The position numbers and the translations under genes are program-made. This document shows, piece after piece, positions 34,169 through 48,600 of a stretch of DNA of 64,000 nt. Location: the NCBI RefSeq assembly GCF_964199755.1, contig NC_133896.1, positions 66,939,142 through 67,003,141 of the forward strand. Reading direction: 5' to 3'. The stretch comes from Larus michahellis. Its lineage: Eukaryota; Chordata; Aves; Charadriiformes; Laridae. Position 1 is the stretch's first letter. Each line of letters opens with the position of its first letter. The notes under the pieces were generated by a model, which ran no database searches, had not been told where the DNA came from, and saw nothing but the letters and a program-made list of their open reading frames with translations.

Positions 34169-37100
34169 CTGTGGGGCAGAGGAAAAAGAGAGCATAGGGA
34201 GCTGCTGTGGAACATGTTGGTGGGAAGAGGAGGGAGGTGTCCGGTCACCACAACGGATGTGGTCCTAGTATCGCCATGAGGTTCTGCTCATCCTTGGGAA
34301 AATGGCTAATTTAGTGTCAGGATGAAGCATTTTCCCCAAGTTATGTCTGTGGTACAGAAGGTCTATTCTGAAGGGACAGAGAAAAGGTGACTGGTCAGCT
34401 GAGAAGGACCCACCTGCATCATCCCTTTACTGGGCTCACCCCTGAATTCACCCTTCTCCTCCACAGCACCCTTCCTCATTCTTCCCAGACCACCAGCCTT
34501 ACTGTACCTCCATCTGCCCTTCTGCACGCTGACTAAATGCTCTGCATCTCCACCCCTGCTGGAAGCTTGGCTGGGGCTTTGGAAATGGCAGTTCAGAGGA
34601 AGAGAAAAGGAGCTGGAGCTGAAGCAGCGTACAGGGTCAGGAGTTTCCCTTCCCCATGTGCTTTATACAGCAAATGTCTCCTTCCGGAGCGGTTTCAGAG
34701 AGCCGGATAGAAATGTTGCAGACTAAATCTGAACGAGAATGGGCAACCTACCATCTTATTTCAAGGCATTGTCAGGAGTGCTGTTTTTGACCCCCTGGAC
34801 ACCACGTTACACTACCATACAGCCTCCCACCTCAGCAAAACACATATGCGTTTGTTTGACCGAGACTCCCTTCAGTAGCAAACCAGGCACAAATAACAAA
34901 CCTCCCCCTCCATGCCCAACCCTGCAAAGAATACAGAGCGAGGAAACAACGCCCCTGAGATGAAAAAAAGGACCTCATACTTGTGAGGTGTTTCAGGTCT
35001 GGGCAAGATTACTAAGATTAGGCAAGCTCAACTATTTCAGTGAGAAGGTTAGTAGGAAAAAGCCCAGCTACGGAAACACAGAGTGAAGTCACCGTTGGAG
35101 GAGGCACCTTGAGTGCAGCTGGACCCGTGGGGTGGTACAAGGAAGACATTCTCTGGTCTATACTACATCCTGAATTACGTTTAGCATCATCTTAATTAAG
35201 CAAAGTTAGTGGCTGTTTGTTACAAGATACAATTTTCTATCGTACACGAAGTCCTTTAATTGGTTAGTTAATTTAAACTTAGCCAAAATTCACACAGACC
35301 AGATTGACTCTCCTTGTTGACAACATTTTCATACTGTTTGCAGGCATTCGATTATGAGAAGAAACTAAAGTGTGAAGAAAGAAAGCTCCCTTTGACTTAG
35401 CTATAAACATTCTCCTCAAAGGCTTGGTCTAATGAATTACCTAAGGTAGGGATGCACAGGTGAGTCCAGACAGAAAGCACAGATCTAACACGATCAGGGT
35501 AGCTGATGAACTGTGCCAGGGAAACCCTAACTGTAGCTACATCTTGCTGGTGGCATTACTGAGCAGAAGCTGGCCTTTGAAGGAGTGATTGGCACCAGCA
35601 AGGACACAGATTTCCATGCTGGGCTTAGGAAACTACACTGGAAACAAGCTTTTGCAAAGCAGCAGCATCTCTGCTATAGGCTTCCATTCCCACCAGCTGC
35701 GAGTGCTAAGAAATCAGGTTTTTGTCCCTTCACATTAACTTACAGATTTGTTTTGTTGGTGATTTGATAGGGCTTTTTTTGTACCCTATCTATCACTACC
35801 TCCGCCTCCTAAGGGGACATCCCTATCTCCAGGGAGCAGCAGGGACAGGAATCTGCATCGCCCACACTACTTAACTCTCCTTCTGCCCCCAGATCTGCTC
35901 TAGACCACATCAGCTTGCTCTCTCCCAGGCAAAGTCCAAGCACGGCTCTGGAGGTAGCTCAGTCCAGGGACCCCCCCCAGTCAGCACAATGAGCAAGACC
36001 TCACCACACTTGATGCCCTCTACTTTATAGGACCACCAAATCTATCCATCAACCTTTTGCACCAGGATGGCGCATCAGGACTGGGATGGCAAACTATTCC
36101 CTCCCTCCTTGTGCCTAGTCTCTCTCCAGTCATTTCCCTCTGGGCTAGCATCAGGGCATGAGCCATCTCATGGGGACAAGGGACTACCAGGGCGTGTGAG
36201 CTTACTGGGAATAAGCGCAAGTGTGGTCCTAACATCAAACTGGCCCAGTAGCCTAGAAACACCATGGCAGTTGTTTTGGCGTAGCTTTCAGTGAGGCAAG
36301 GGGGAAGCAGGAGCAGGAGCTGGTTGGCCATTCTTGTGCTTGCTCCACACAAGACAGCATCATTACCACCGTGTCTCATTTGTTTCTGTAAGTTGCCCAG
36401 TGCAAACAAAATTATTTCCTAAATGGTAACCCTCTGGATATATCAGGCCCTGGGGCAAAGACAGATGCTTGCATATGAAAGGAAAACTTTTATTGAATGC
36501 TCACAGCAAAGCAAGCAGTTTTTGGCACAAGGCTTGTTTCCTCCCTCTGTCATTCAAGTAAAGAAAGGAAACCAGATCTCACAGTATAGTACACCAATTG
36601 CTCTCTAAATGCCGAGGGCAAAAACAGTCTTTGTTCCCCCATCTGCCTTCGTGCTGGAGGGCTCATCCTATTCCCTTTGAAATCAGCAGCAGATTTCCAC
36701 TGACTCTGAATGCAGAGGGCTGAATTCTATGCAAGGCATTAACGCTGCCTTTAGTAAGAGGGGCTGCAGCAAGAACAGGGGAGCATAAACCATGGAGGAG
36801 GGCAGTCAAGGGTCAGCAAAGACCATCCGCTGGGCTATATAGCTGCCTCTTTAAAAACATTGCAGAAAGATTCTGGTCCCCTATTAAATTTGAGAAGGTT
36901 TTAGAGTTATTTCCAAGCAAGGCTTACAGATGGGCAGAATCGATGTGGGCACAACCAGTTTCACTGCCAAAAGCAGATGCACCGGGGCACTAAGAAATCA
37001 ACCTCCCTCTTTTCCCCAGCCCTTGCCTTTTACGGTCCATATGCCGGAAATCACCTATTTACTGGTATGGCTTGTGCTGTCCCAAACCGACCATGTACTA

Positions 37101-39478
37101 CAGCACACGTGGATCTACCCTTGAGTGTGCTGCTGAATCACTCCTCTAACAGGCTTATACAAACCTCAAGCCCCACATTTAAAGAAGGTGGTGCAACCCA
37201 GAAATCAAGGCACACACCCTAAATGCTGGCTGACGCAGAGCTAGCAGCTCTGCAGCTCACCAGCAGCTCACCAGCACAGAGGTCTTCCCAGTCCCAGCTT
37301 TGCCCCCGTCACTTAGCTCGCCTGCTGGGTTGGATGGGGAGGCGGAAACATCAGGTCCTCCCGCCAGTCTTTTCTCAGCTTCTGAAACCCAGGCAAGGCT
37401 CCTTTCCCCACTGCCTGCCTGCAGCAAGGCCTGCCAGCTGGCTAATCAGTTCATTCAGATGCTGCAGCACAGCCTCCTCATCTTTGAGAGGAGCAGAGCT
37501 CCACGCACTGTCAAATGTGAGCGAAAAAATAACACATACTTAATGAAACGTGTTTGATCTGCCACAGTCCTTGGCACATTCCAATTTGCTGCAGTCCAGG
37601 GCACATTATCAAGTACAATGACGCTTAAGTCTGGGCTTATTGAGGATGTCATGAGAAGCTGACAGGAGAGGTCTTAGCTAATTCTTTGCTTTTATTCTTT
37701 TAATGCAAGGTGGATCCAAGAGCCAGACGATTTCTACTAATATTTATGTTTTAACTGGTTTTGTGTTAGACCAGGTTCACACAGTGGCAGGAGAAGATCG
37801 CAATGAGGGAGTCACCTCCTCCCACCTAACCCCAGCAAGGGAACGCCCCGAGTGCCAGCCCGCAGCCTCAACCCTGTCACCAGCCTCCAGCCCAGGGATA
37901 CCCAGACCTGTCCTCTGACTCCAGAACAGGCCAACAGGAAGGACAGAAGCTGGGATGCTGCAATGGGGAACAGGAATGGGACAAATACAAACCAGCAGGG
38001 AAGATGAAGTGATTGTGACTTCGTTTTCCTACTTTAAAAAGGGGGAAAGCACCCCACTTCTGCAATCATACTTTTTCAACTGGGAACAGGTGGTACATTA
38101 AACTGGTGCCCAAAGTCTTGGCTCTTCATGCCACGAACTTCAGCTTCTCCCTTCCCAGACAAAGTGATGCACAGCGCTACACACCCCTACTACTTCCCTC
38201 CTCTGCTTTGCCTGCTGTTTCTAGGAGAAAGCCTATTCACACACCTCCTGGCTCTTTTCCTGAACATCTTATCCTACTGTGCCCCTGCCCTATTTGTTCT
38301 GAGGCCAGATGGGGACTCAAATTTAACTTCTAGTTTCCAGCTAGGAACAATTTGAGTCTCCCACAGCAGCCATAGCCACCCACTGTGTTACATCCTTCCC
38401 GATGGGCAGACATTCTCTTCTCCCTTCAGACACCTCTCTCCTCAATACACGAGTTTGGAGAAAAGACACCGCCCCTTGCTGCCTGCCTTCACTTTTTCTG
38501 CTGTTCTTTCACCACAGTTTGGAGAAAATAATCCTCTGACTCCTTCGTTCTCAGCCTCTTTTTTAACTCTGCCAAAAAGTTTTTCCCCTTGTTAAGATGC
38601 CACCTGACACAGTCCGCAATCTACTCCCTTCTCCTGAACCCACTCAGCCACCACCACCACCACCTCCTCGGCTCCCTCAGACCTTACCAGTCTCTTCTGG
38701 AGGTGCCCTGCTGTATTTTCAGCCCTCAAATCTTTGAGGAGGTGCCTTTTTCCAGGGCTGAAGTACCCTTTACAGACAGGACCCCCAGCCTGTTGGCTTC
38801 CCACAGGAAAGAGCGGGCTTCCCCTCTGCCCAGTGCAACAGGCAGCTCTGTATGAAATCGCTGGCTTGGTACTGGGCTTGGTGCATGGAGGCAGTCACAT
38901 TTTCCCCCATGAGATTTATTGCTGAGAAAATAAGAATACACGTGGATTCCCCCAGGCACTGAAAAGAGAGCAGGCAGCCATAAACACAGACCACACCAAA
39001 AAGTTCCCTTCTTCAATATTTGAATGAGGTAGCCCAATCTCCCCTTGGTCATGAATTTTGGGCTGTGTTTGTTCCACACCTACCACTGTGCGATCCTTCA
39101 AGTATGGCCACAAAAGGCAAGGAAAGCCAAAGACACCTCTGAAGTGCTATGGACAGTCGCCAGATGTGCAGGAGAATAGCATTTGTTGGCTTTATTTGGG
39201 AACAAGCTGGCACTAAAGGGGTAAGGCAGGAAAAAGGGAATGACAATGGCCTTTGAAAGCAAAATGCAGTGGTACCCTCAACCTCTCCCAGGGCAAAAAG
39301 GGCTTATTCAGGGCTGCTCAGGTGAGACAAGGAAGAAGAGGAAGAAAGAAGAGAAAGAAGCGGGGGAGGGGGGAGAAGAGAAAGAAGCCACCTGGGGTTT
39401 TGGCAGCAGAGGAAGAAGCCCTCAGAGATTCTTCTAAAGCTTTTCTTCCCACAGACCTGCTGCCTGTTCCCGACTGCC

Positions 39479-39524
39479 ATCACACAGGAGCTCCTACTGC
39501 TATCACACAGGAGCTCCTACTGCT
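39479..39524. repeat. perfect 23-bp tandem duplication
   Basis: Two identical adjacent copies of a 23-base unit beginning atcacacaggagctc and ending tactgct. The perfect identity suggests a young duplication, possibly polymorphic. Confidence 0.9.
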
Positions 39525-41999
39525 GGGAAGTTAACATCCTCCATTTGACCTCTTCTGCTGTTTTATCTTAAGGCAAATGAGAGGAGGACTATCTCAAGAG
39601 CGAACAGAGATGTCATCAAAAAGCAGACGATAATGCTTATAAAAGGAAGCACAGTTTTAATGCACCTTTGGACACTCGTAGGTGCTGCCTGAGCTGCAGA
39701 AGGCAGAATTGCAGGTGATGCTGCAGACAGCTGTGCTGCATTTACATTTCTTGGTTTCATTCTGAAACAAGCAGCAACCGAGCACGTAAACTGCAATTTA
39801 ATGTGGCGAGGGAGGAATCAGAAAGCAAGCAGGCTGGGCTGTGTTACAAAAGGAGGAGCAGGAGGACGCAGAAAATCCTCCGGTTGCACAAGATGAGCCA
39901 GCAGTTAGTCGGCAGCCGAAATCCTGCGTTGCATTTCGATGGCAGGAGGCGGGGGCGGTTGTGGGAGCAGAGAAAGAAAATCAAGGCTCAGTGAGGAACA
40001 GCAGTGCCAAGGTGCAGCCTAAAGAACAAACCCAGTTAGATTAGTGCGTGGGGGCTGCTACTGGAATAGGTCGTATCTGCAAGATGGACAGGAAAATATT
40101 AGCCGTAGAAGTAAGTGCTTTCCAGCCAATCTAAGAGCAGCTACGTGAGCAGGGATGGCTGCTTCAACCACGGCTGCTTCCCAACCCGAATGCTGCTGCG
40201 GAATGGCTCACTCCAGCTGCAAAAAGGAGAAAAGCAAGGAAAGATGTAACAAGAGAAAAATTATCAACTCTGGGACCACAGTAGAAATTAAAATGCCTCT
40301 CATTTCAAGCTGTTGAAAGCTAGTTGGCTTTTTTACACCTTCTAATTAACTTCCAGGTTGTGTGGGCTGCAGGGCATTCTCAAAGCATCTGTTCAGCAAG
40401 GTTCATGGGGCACAAGAGATTGTGACAAGGATCAGATCCTGCTTACATTTTCTCCAACGTGAAATAAGAGCAACGCTTCCACAGTCAGTGAGTTTGCTGC
40501 TTATTGACACCAGCAAGAGTGAGATAAGAAGCAACTGTGAGTTTACTAATGACATGTACATCTGTGTTACAAGCTGCAAAGATTACTGAGCATTATCCTT
40601 CAGAGCACACACCCCCACGTCAGGAGGGGACCAAATGGTTCCTGCTCTGTCCTCTGCTGCCGGGACAGGAGAGCCTCCCATATACCTAACGGTGGCCGGA
40701 CGTTCCTGAGGGCCAGTGACAAATCCCTTGTTAAAAGCAGTATAGGCTGTTGTTCTCAGTGCCAGTTCAGTCTCTGTCAGGGTCTGCAGCTCAGGGTCTG
40801 CGGCTCACCATCCCCGCTCTGGGCTACAGAGACACAGAGGTGGTTTCTTATTTCAGCCTAGAAAAAAATCAAGACTGACTTATGAAGTCTGTAAACGGGG
40901 TGTAAATATGATCAGAAATCTGATACTGCTTTTGCAGCAAACGAGATATGCTCCAGACCTTCACTTGTCCCATAGCCTGACTGTATCTGCTGCCACATAG
41001 CAAAGGCCCCGTAGCACACAACCACAGCAGGACCCATCTTTCTTACAGAGCATCACAGTGACAGGAGTGCTGCAGACACAGAGCCAGTCTGGTCCCAGCC
41101 CCGCTGGAGCCCCGACAGCCACCCATCTGGTGGCCAGAGGTGTCTGTGCGAAGTCCTGCAGCTGCATCAAGCTTGTTCAGAGTTCCCTGTGCACAGCCAA
41201 AGCATGGGGACAGCACAGCTCCCATCGCTGGCTGGAGGAGCCGAGCAGGTGAATGGCACGGGGGGGACGACAACCACGCTGCTCCAGTGCCCGCTCTGCA
41301 AACAGGCGCAGTAGGGTCACAGCAGGGCAGCGACCTCCGGTGCAGCCCAGAGGTACCCCCCAGGGACAGGACAGAGTCCATAGGAGGGGACATGGTGGCT
41401 GTCACCCCACCAGGGCAGCAAATTCACAGAGCAAGGCACGCTACTGAGTAGTCCTGGGCAGGTCAGGTGAAGGAAGGGAGGCTGCCAGCCCCCAGCCCAA
41501 CAGCCCAACAGGCTTAGCTGCCTGTTGCTGATCCAGCCCATCCTGAGGCTGGAGGTTGAGGAGTAGGGAAGGGTGGGCAGCAAAGAAACTAGCTTTTGCA
41601 GGTGCATGCAGGGCCCCATGCATCCTAATCCCTGCAATGCCTAAAATCTGAACCTTGCAGTCACCCTCCTGGGGTTGCCGCTTTGGGGCGGTGGAGCAGA
41701 GGAGCCAGCGCCGCTGGGAGCCAATATCTCCAAAAGTCTCCAATTCAGAGGTGGGACAACGGCACAGGAGATTTGGCATCACACTGCTCTAGGCACTTCT
41801 AGCTAAACACCCCCAGGCAACACCCTGCTCAGCCTCCCAAAAGCACAGCCTGGGGACACCCACTGTCGAAGTGACGAGTGATGGGGAGCATGAGGGAAGA
41901 GTACTCATCAAGCAAAACTCTTCCGAAAGGCAGGTGAGGCTATGGCATGAAATGTTACCTTACGTCTCCCAGCACAGAGGAGGAGGGGAGCCGTCAGAT

Positions 42000-42200
42000 T
42001 ACTTGTCAGAGCAGAGTGCCTGGGCACAGATGCGTGCGCAGCCATCACGGAGCAGCAGGGCCATGCCGCACGGGCTCCCTGCTGGAATCCTCCCCGCAGC
42101 ACCGAGCTCCCTCTCCAGCCCTGCGCAGGGACCCCAGCACCCCGCGTCCCGCTCAGGCGCGGGCTCAGCATCTGCCTGGCTGACCCAAGGAGGCTCAGCC
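42000..42200. other. small CpG-richer patch
   Basis: A stretch with clustered CG dinucleotides (for example gcgtgcgcagcc-like and ccccgcgtcccgctc segments) inside otherwise CpG-poor intergenic DNA. It is weaker and shorter than the island at 51.2 kb. It could be an alternative promoter or simply GC-rich DNA. Confidence 0.35.
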
Positions 42201-42601
42201 ATCTCCGGCTGGTGCACAGGACAAGACACTGCATGGGAAATCGGGACAGGCAGAGACACGTGTGGACTATGACTCTGAAAGTGCTGTAACCCCTTCCTAG
42301 CTGTACCTGCCGCAATGCACACACAGTCCTGGGGACCTGGCATAACAGGGACAGCATCCTACCTGCACCCTCCAAGAGGAGAGGTATCTGCTCTCCAGCC
42401 TGGGGCACCAAAACCTTCCTATATCCCTGCCCGGGAGCACGGGCAGGTAGAGATACGGCACAGGGCTCGTTACCCTGCCCTCTGCAAGGACCACATCTGC
42501 ACCCATGAATCCAGCAAAGGTGAGATGTTGCAGAGCTGCAAAGGTCAGGTCCAAGGTTCAGCCTCTCATATCAGCGGCTGTCAAAGAAGAAAAACTGGGG
42601 C

Positions 42602-42635
42602 AATGGCATTTCCAATGGCATTTCCAATGGCATTG
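42602..42635. repeat. 12-bp tandem repeat (aatggcatttcc)
   Basis: Nearly three consecutive copies of a 12-base unit: two complete and one ending after aatggcatt. A short minisatellite-like expansion in the intergenic region. Confidence 0.85.
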
Positions 42636-45600
42636 GATGAAAGCCCTGATTAGCAGTGATTACTTTAAAAGCACTGTTGATTTAAGGATACACATATCGG
42701 GTGTTATGAAACCCTCACGTGTTCTGCCCGAGTTTGCTCACAAATATACCCACAGATCCCCAGGTTTTGGCACATGCACAAACTGTGCTGTCTCCCTGCC
42801 TCACCCCGACACGGGAGCAAATCTGATGAAGCCTCTGAGACAAGAAGAACAAGGAGCACACTCCCAGACACATCTCTTAGAGCTGCAGCCCTCAAGTCAA
42901 TGCGCCGGGGCCAGCACCTCTGCAGGGCAGCACAGGAGGAGAGGGAGTCACTGTCTCGTGTTTGCAGGAGGTGAAAAGCCTACAGCCTACTTCACTCCTA
43001 GCACCTTTCCTCCTGTACCTATTATCACCTAGCCATCACTGCTCTCCATCCCCACCCCTGTCTGGCCCCCTCTCATCTCTCTTGATCTTTCTGCTGTCTG
43101 AGTCCTTTTATTTCTCTCTCTCTGCTGCCGCAGCCTTCAGTACCAATTAAACATCCTTCAGGCATCCCTTTGCTCCGCAGCTTCCCGGCAGCCCCCAGCA
43201 GCATCGCTGCCTGTCCTCTCCTATAGGAACCACTGAAAGAAAAACCTCTTCCCTGGCTTGATCCAAACTGATTATTCGCTCCCCATCCTCCAGCTCTCTC
43301 TTCCTTTGCTTAACGTTGGGAAGTTTTTCCCCTTGCAAATTTGCTGGCCCACCCCCCAGAGCACGGTAGGCAGCCGGCGCACAGCAGCTGGCTGTGGGAG
43401 GACCGTAGACTCCAACAATCCCAGCGTGACACGCACATCCAGCCAGATCTGCTCAATGAGCAAACGCCCAACTCACCTGAACCCACCGCAGGTCTCCCAC
43501 AGGCAAGCCTGTCCCGTCCCGTCCCACCGGAGTCCAGACAGGTGATCCACTGAGTGCCAAAGAAATACAGCAGAAGTTAAGGCAAAGACTCCCCTCTCTC
43601 CTCCTCCTGTCCCTCCCCCTCCACCAGCTTTCCCCACCAAATTATCACCCAGCTCATGTGTGGGTGGTGGGATGGCAGGAAGGGAGGTGCGTTGGGGCGG
43701 GAGAACTTTCTCCCCAGCTCCCTTACAACATAAACCTCTCCAGACCTTGAACTGGGGCCCTGACAGGAAAACAAAAAAAGAAAGGGGCTATGGTCAGGCA
43801 GGGTAAAGGCCCAAAGTTTGCAAAGATCAACCACAGCAGTCAGTGGAGCAACTCCAGGTCCTCTTGACCTCAGCAGGAGAGAGCTCGCCCCTTGCAGACC
43901 CTGCGACATGACCCAGGCTGGCTGCTGCATGCCCCCACTGCTCTGGGGCTCCAGTACTTTAATGGGATAGTGGCATCCCTTAAAAATGTACCCCAAATGT
44001 GCAGAACAAATCACGTCCATCTCCAGGGACCGCTAAAGCACTAAACCTCCTTCAATGGCCAAGCTCAAGGCTCACCAACACCATCAGGCAAATGGAGCAA
44101 CAGGCAGAAAGGGGGTGGAACGTTTGTCCCGCGCTCACAGAGACCCCTCTGTGCCTATGCCGTACTCTGTGAGTGCAAACACAGCTCACAGGAGAGAGCT
44201 CTGGCAGCAGGGAGAGATACTGCCAGAGTCTATTTTTACAGTGTCTGTGTGCTCACTAGAAGTGAGCACTCCCTCTGTGCCTTTGCCTTGGCAGCTTTCT
44301 TTGCATCCACCTCAGCCCTGACGCACTTTTCCAGGGCTTCTCATGACCAACACCAGCAGCAGGCATTCCAGTTATACCATTTTTCTCGAGATAGTTCAGC
44401 TCATTTTTTTTTTAATGTTATGTTTAATGCTATTGCTCTTTTGTCTTTTGCTTTGTCTGTGAATGTGCCTGCCAAATTCTTATTGACCTTTTCATGTACC
44501 CACAGCAGCAAAGTGGGATGGAAGCTAGGACACATCCAGCACACGCTCCAATCTGCTCGCCTGTGTCAGAGCTCATCAGATGAGCATTCCTTGGCCCCTT
44601 CAGTGGGAAACCTGGGAGCTGACAAAAGCCCTCACATCCACAGAGTGGGGAAGCGATACGTTTATGTGCCTGCAGGCTCTATAGAGGCCGTTTGTAATGT
44701 GGTCTCAAAAAAATCCTCCATGGGTGCCAGAAGTCAGTGAATCAGATGACAATAGAGCATGCCAGATTGCCTTGAGGACAAGAAACGCTAGAGCTGTGCG
44801 TGAAGGGAGTCACCCTTGTGCCTGGCGGGATCCTCAGGATAAACCACTGAAGCCAGCGCTGGAGGCAGTAGAAGGAAACATCTCCTTCTACTTTGGGGGT
44901 GTTTATTTACTACCTCAGCTGACACTGGGGGCAGCCAGTCTGAGCCCACGCTGCTGGGCAGTGCAAAGACGGGGCAGAGGAGCTCTGGGTGAGCATTGGG
45001 GGGCACCCACAGGGCTGGGGATCTCTGAGCCAACCCAGCCCCATCCCAGAGCTCCCAGCCGGGCAATGCGGACAAGAGGGCAGAGGGCTGGGGTGGCAGC
45101 CAGCACAGGCAGCGCCTCTTCACAGGCAGCCAAAGACAACATACTCTGTTTCCAGGATTAAACTTTCCAAATGTGCCATTTTTCAAAGCCCTGGCTTTTA
45201 CCTGCCACTTGGGCTGGTTGAGCGGGTTGGTCCAATACCCAAAGAAATACAGGCTGATTCTTCCCTTGCCTGGCCTGGCATCAACATCAGAGGCACCAGG
45301 CTCCAACTTTTGCCTTTTAGTGGCTTTCTCTGAAGTCCCGAAAGATTGCAAGGTGAACGTCATGTGCTGGCTGCGCAACACAGGCACCGCACTGCCTCCG
45401 TCCCTACGGATGAAGGACAGTGCCGCTGCCTGTCCTGCCACAGAGGACTGGTGTGACCCAGCACAGCTGGGGAAAAGGTGCAATAGAGGTTATCCAGATA
45501 TGAAAAGGGGATTGAGATAAGCCTAGGTAAGCAGAGCTGACCTAAAAACTTGATTTATCCACACTGAAGTGTTTCACAGGAACATCACGGTTTTTTGCAG

Positions 45601-48600
45601 AACTGTAGATGGGAAATGACCTGTGACATTAAGGTAAAACAAGAAGAAAGTCAACCTAAATGAAAACTTTATCCAGCAATGTGTGAAAATCATTCTCCAG
45701 CGGGAAAAAAGCTGCTATTTCTGCTTTCCAGCCCAGAAGTTACACTCAGGCTTCAGAGTTTCCCACCAGGCAATAATTCACTCTGGTTTTAAACCCAGGT
45801 ACAGGCATGGGGCACGTTTATCCCACTGCGGCAGCCTCCACGTCAGGGATTGCGCTAGTCTGATGGCCCAGACTGAAAACCAGAAATCGCCTTCTGACCA
45901 GTTCAGCTGTGGGTGTACGAACTGTACTCAGCCCCATCCTGGGAGAGAGCAAGGGAAGGGGCCATGTACTTCCTGATCATTAATTGCCACCTTTGCTGGC
46001 AGAGACAGCCCCTGAGCAGGCACCCTGGGCTGTGCAGCTGCACGGGTGGGACAGGGCTGCTAAAGGATATGGCAATCTGTCTGTGGGTCTCCCCACAGCA
46101 CGGGTTCCTCCTCCATTGCCACGGGCAGAGGCAGCTTCCCATGGGGGCTCGCAGAGGGATTTTCAGCAAGGCACAGATTCACGAGCAAGTGTAACAAGAG
46201 GAGACACAACCAAGGCTGGCACAGAGGTCAGACACTTGCGGGAATGAGCCTGGGGAGCTTCTGGGAGGGAGATCAATGACAACTCCAGGAAGAGCATCTT
46301 GACACAGGGATACGTAGGGAGCTGAGGGGGAAGAAGCAGCCCTGCAGGCAGCAGGGATGGGAACAGCGTGGGTGAGGATGCTCTTAAATACTCTGTCCCC
46401 AAAAGGGAAGCACTTCTTGCAAGAAATCCTGGAAACATTCAAAGCACCCCCTCCCCAGGCAGCATGAACCCTTCTCAGAGCAGGGACACCCCCCCTGCCA
46501 TGTGTGGTTCTGACACCGGCAGCACCCATCTCTCCATAGCCCTCCCCATAGTGCACCTCGAGGCGCTTTGCAAAGGAAGGGATTGCAGCATCCAATTTTG
46601 CAGGCAGGGAAACCAAGACAAGAGAAAGCCCCATTGTCATGTCAAAGGGCCAGCAGCCTTCTCACAGGTAGGTCCTGCACATGGCCTCGAGCTCTGAGAT
46701 ACTCCCCTGCCTTGGCATCAATGGACTTGCCACATGGCTGGTCCTCCCCCTGCCCAGTGACTGAGGTTTGACTGCCTTTGTCGTTTTCAGACATTTTGAA
46801 CCCACTGGCTTGAGGATCTAAGTGATGGGGATGGGCTTCCCCATATCACTGAGCTTTCTGGGAGCCACCTCAGGTCAGCAGGAGCAATTGGCCCTTGTAG
46901 GAGAGGGCTGCCCCAAGTACACTCAGGGTGCACAGGAGGAATGGGAAAGTGCTGCTGTCCCACCATACAGAGGGACCTGCTCCCAATGCAGCCACCAGCC
47001 CAGGGCCTGCCACATGGGTTTCCATCCCCTCCTGTCAGCAGAGAGGGAAAACCCTTCTCACGATGACCTGATTCCCTCAGCCTGCCATGCCCAGGGCAGC
47101 TGGAGACCAAGACTCACCCTGCCACACCAGCCTTTGCCCTGATAGATGGCTGACCCCAACCTCAGAGACATCCTGCACCTCCAAAAAGGTCTCCTCCTCC
47201 TCCTCAACCCGCTCACCATCTGCCAGCTGACCGTGCACCCTTGCCTCCATTTTTCCCTTCCCGTTTCTTTCCTCAGAGCATGTTTTGGTTTTTCCCATTA
47301 TTCCTCCCCACCATTTCCTCCCTTTCGTCCAGCTCTAACATGCCGGCCAAAGAGCCAGCCCTAAGCACCAGGCTGCCAACATCAGCCCACGCCGGGGCCA
47401 CACTGCCCAGCATCAGTGAACCTTGGGCCCCATGACGCTTCCATCCCCCAACAGCCAGCGAGACAGAGCTTCAAGCCAAAACAAGTCCATTTCCCCCCAG
47501 CCCAGCTGCTGGGAGAAGTCTGTCAGCATGACACCCTCCTGGTGCAAATCCAAAATGTTCTTCTCCTTTCCGAATGTTAGGGGCCAGGGGAGGCAGACGC
47601 TGGGGTTTGATGTTGGAGACAGAGAAGCCCGCAGCCCTGGCTGCCCCCCTGGCTGGGCCACCTGCAGGAGAAGCCACCACTGTCCTCGCTTGTCCAGAAT
47701 AATGCCACCTTTTGGCACCTTCACTAACAAAACAGGAGAAACACCGATTCCCCCGCGGGCACAGCACTGCTGCTCCTGTGGTTGGGAACTTGCCTCGCCG
47801 ACTGAATGCTGTGTTTGCAGAGGAGGTTCCCCTAGGCATTCGTATGATTTTTTTTTTATGTTTATGGCTAATTTCTGCTTAAGTAAGCCTGTGACTTCCT
47901 ACAACAATTTCACCATAACTAATCACAAGTGAACATAACTCAAGTAACAAGCACTAACGAGGCCCCACAGAACCGCGATGGGCTCCGGCAGCTGCAGCAC
48001 CGCTCCTGCGCTGGGCTTCTGGAGAAGAAGAGGCTCTCAGGAGCCTCCACCTTTAGAAGGACAGGCTGGGTGAGACATCCCCTATCTCACAGCATCGCCG
48101 GTGGGGGAGAAGATGAGGCAAGGGCGAAGAGCTTAGGAGCCCAGTGTTGGCAATAAAAGTGGTCAGGAGGGAGGATTGGCGATGCTGGGGAGATATCTGT
48201 GATCTATCAGCCTCTCTGAGTCTAACAGCAATGCTCGCTGTTGATCAGAGACCAGGGAGGACCACAGAAAAAAAGGCAGGCAGAGGACACATGGGTACAT
48301 GCCTAGTGGCTTCTGCTTTCCCCTCTCTGCTACCCCAGGACAGCTGAGCCTGTTGCTGTGGGACGTGCGTTGTGACAGCAATCACCTCGTCACGAGGACG
48401 CAAAGGGCAAGGTCTGTCTGCAGGGACAGAGAAGCTTATGTTGCTGCCCAAAGAGATGTGACTCTGGACAGGTCAGATGGAGATGTGGGTAACCAAGTCA
48501 CTGGCAACTTCTCAGAAGTAATGACTTCCCGAATCCGCTCCCCAACACGCGCTTCCCTTATCTGCACCATGCAGATCCCCCTCCTGCAGGCTGCTAACCA

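Noticed and set aside
34165..34251. Alternative upstream start codons for SLC6A12 (Met at 34251 and others)
   Set aside because: They lie before a strong splice acceptor at 34169-34170 and the extension does not resemble a transporter N-terminus.
44788..45483. 231-codon minus-strand open frame in intergenic DNA
   Set aside because: No domain, repeat or signature; composition is like neighbouring GC-rich chance frames, and overlapping frames of similar length exist on the other strand.
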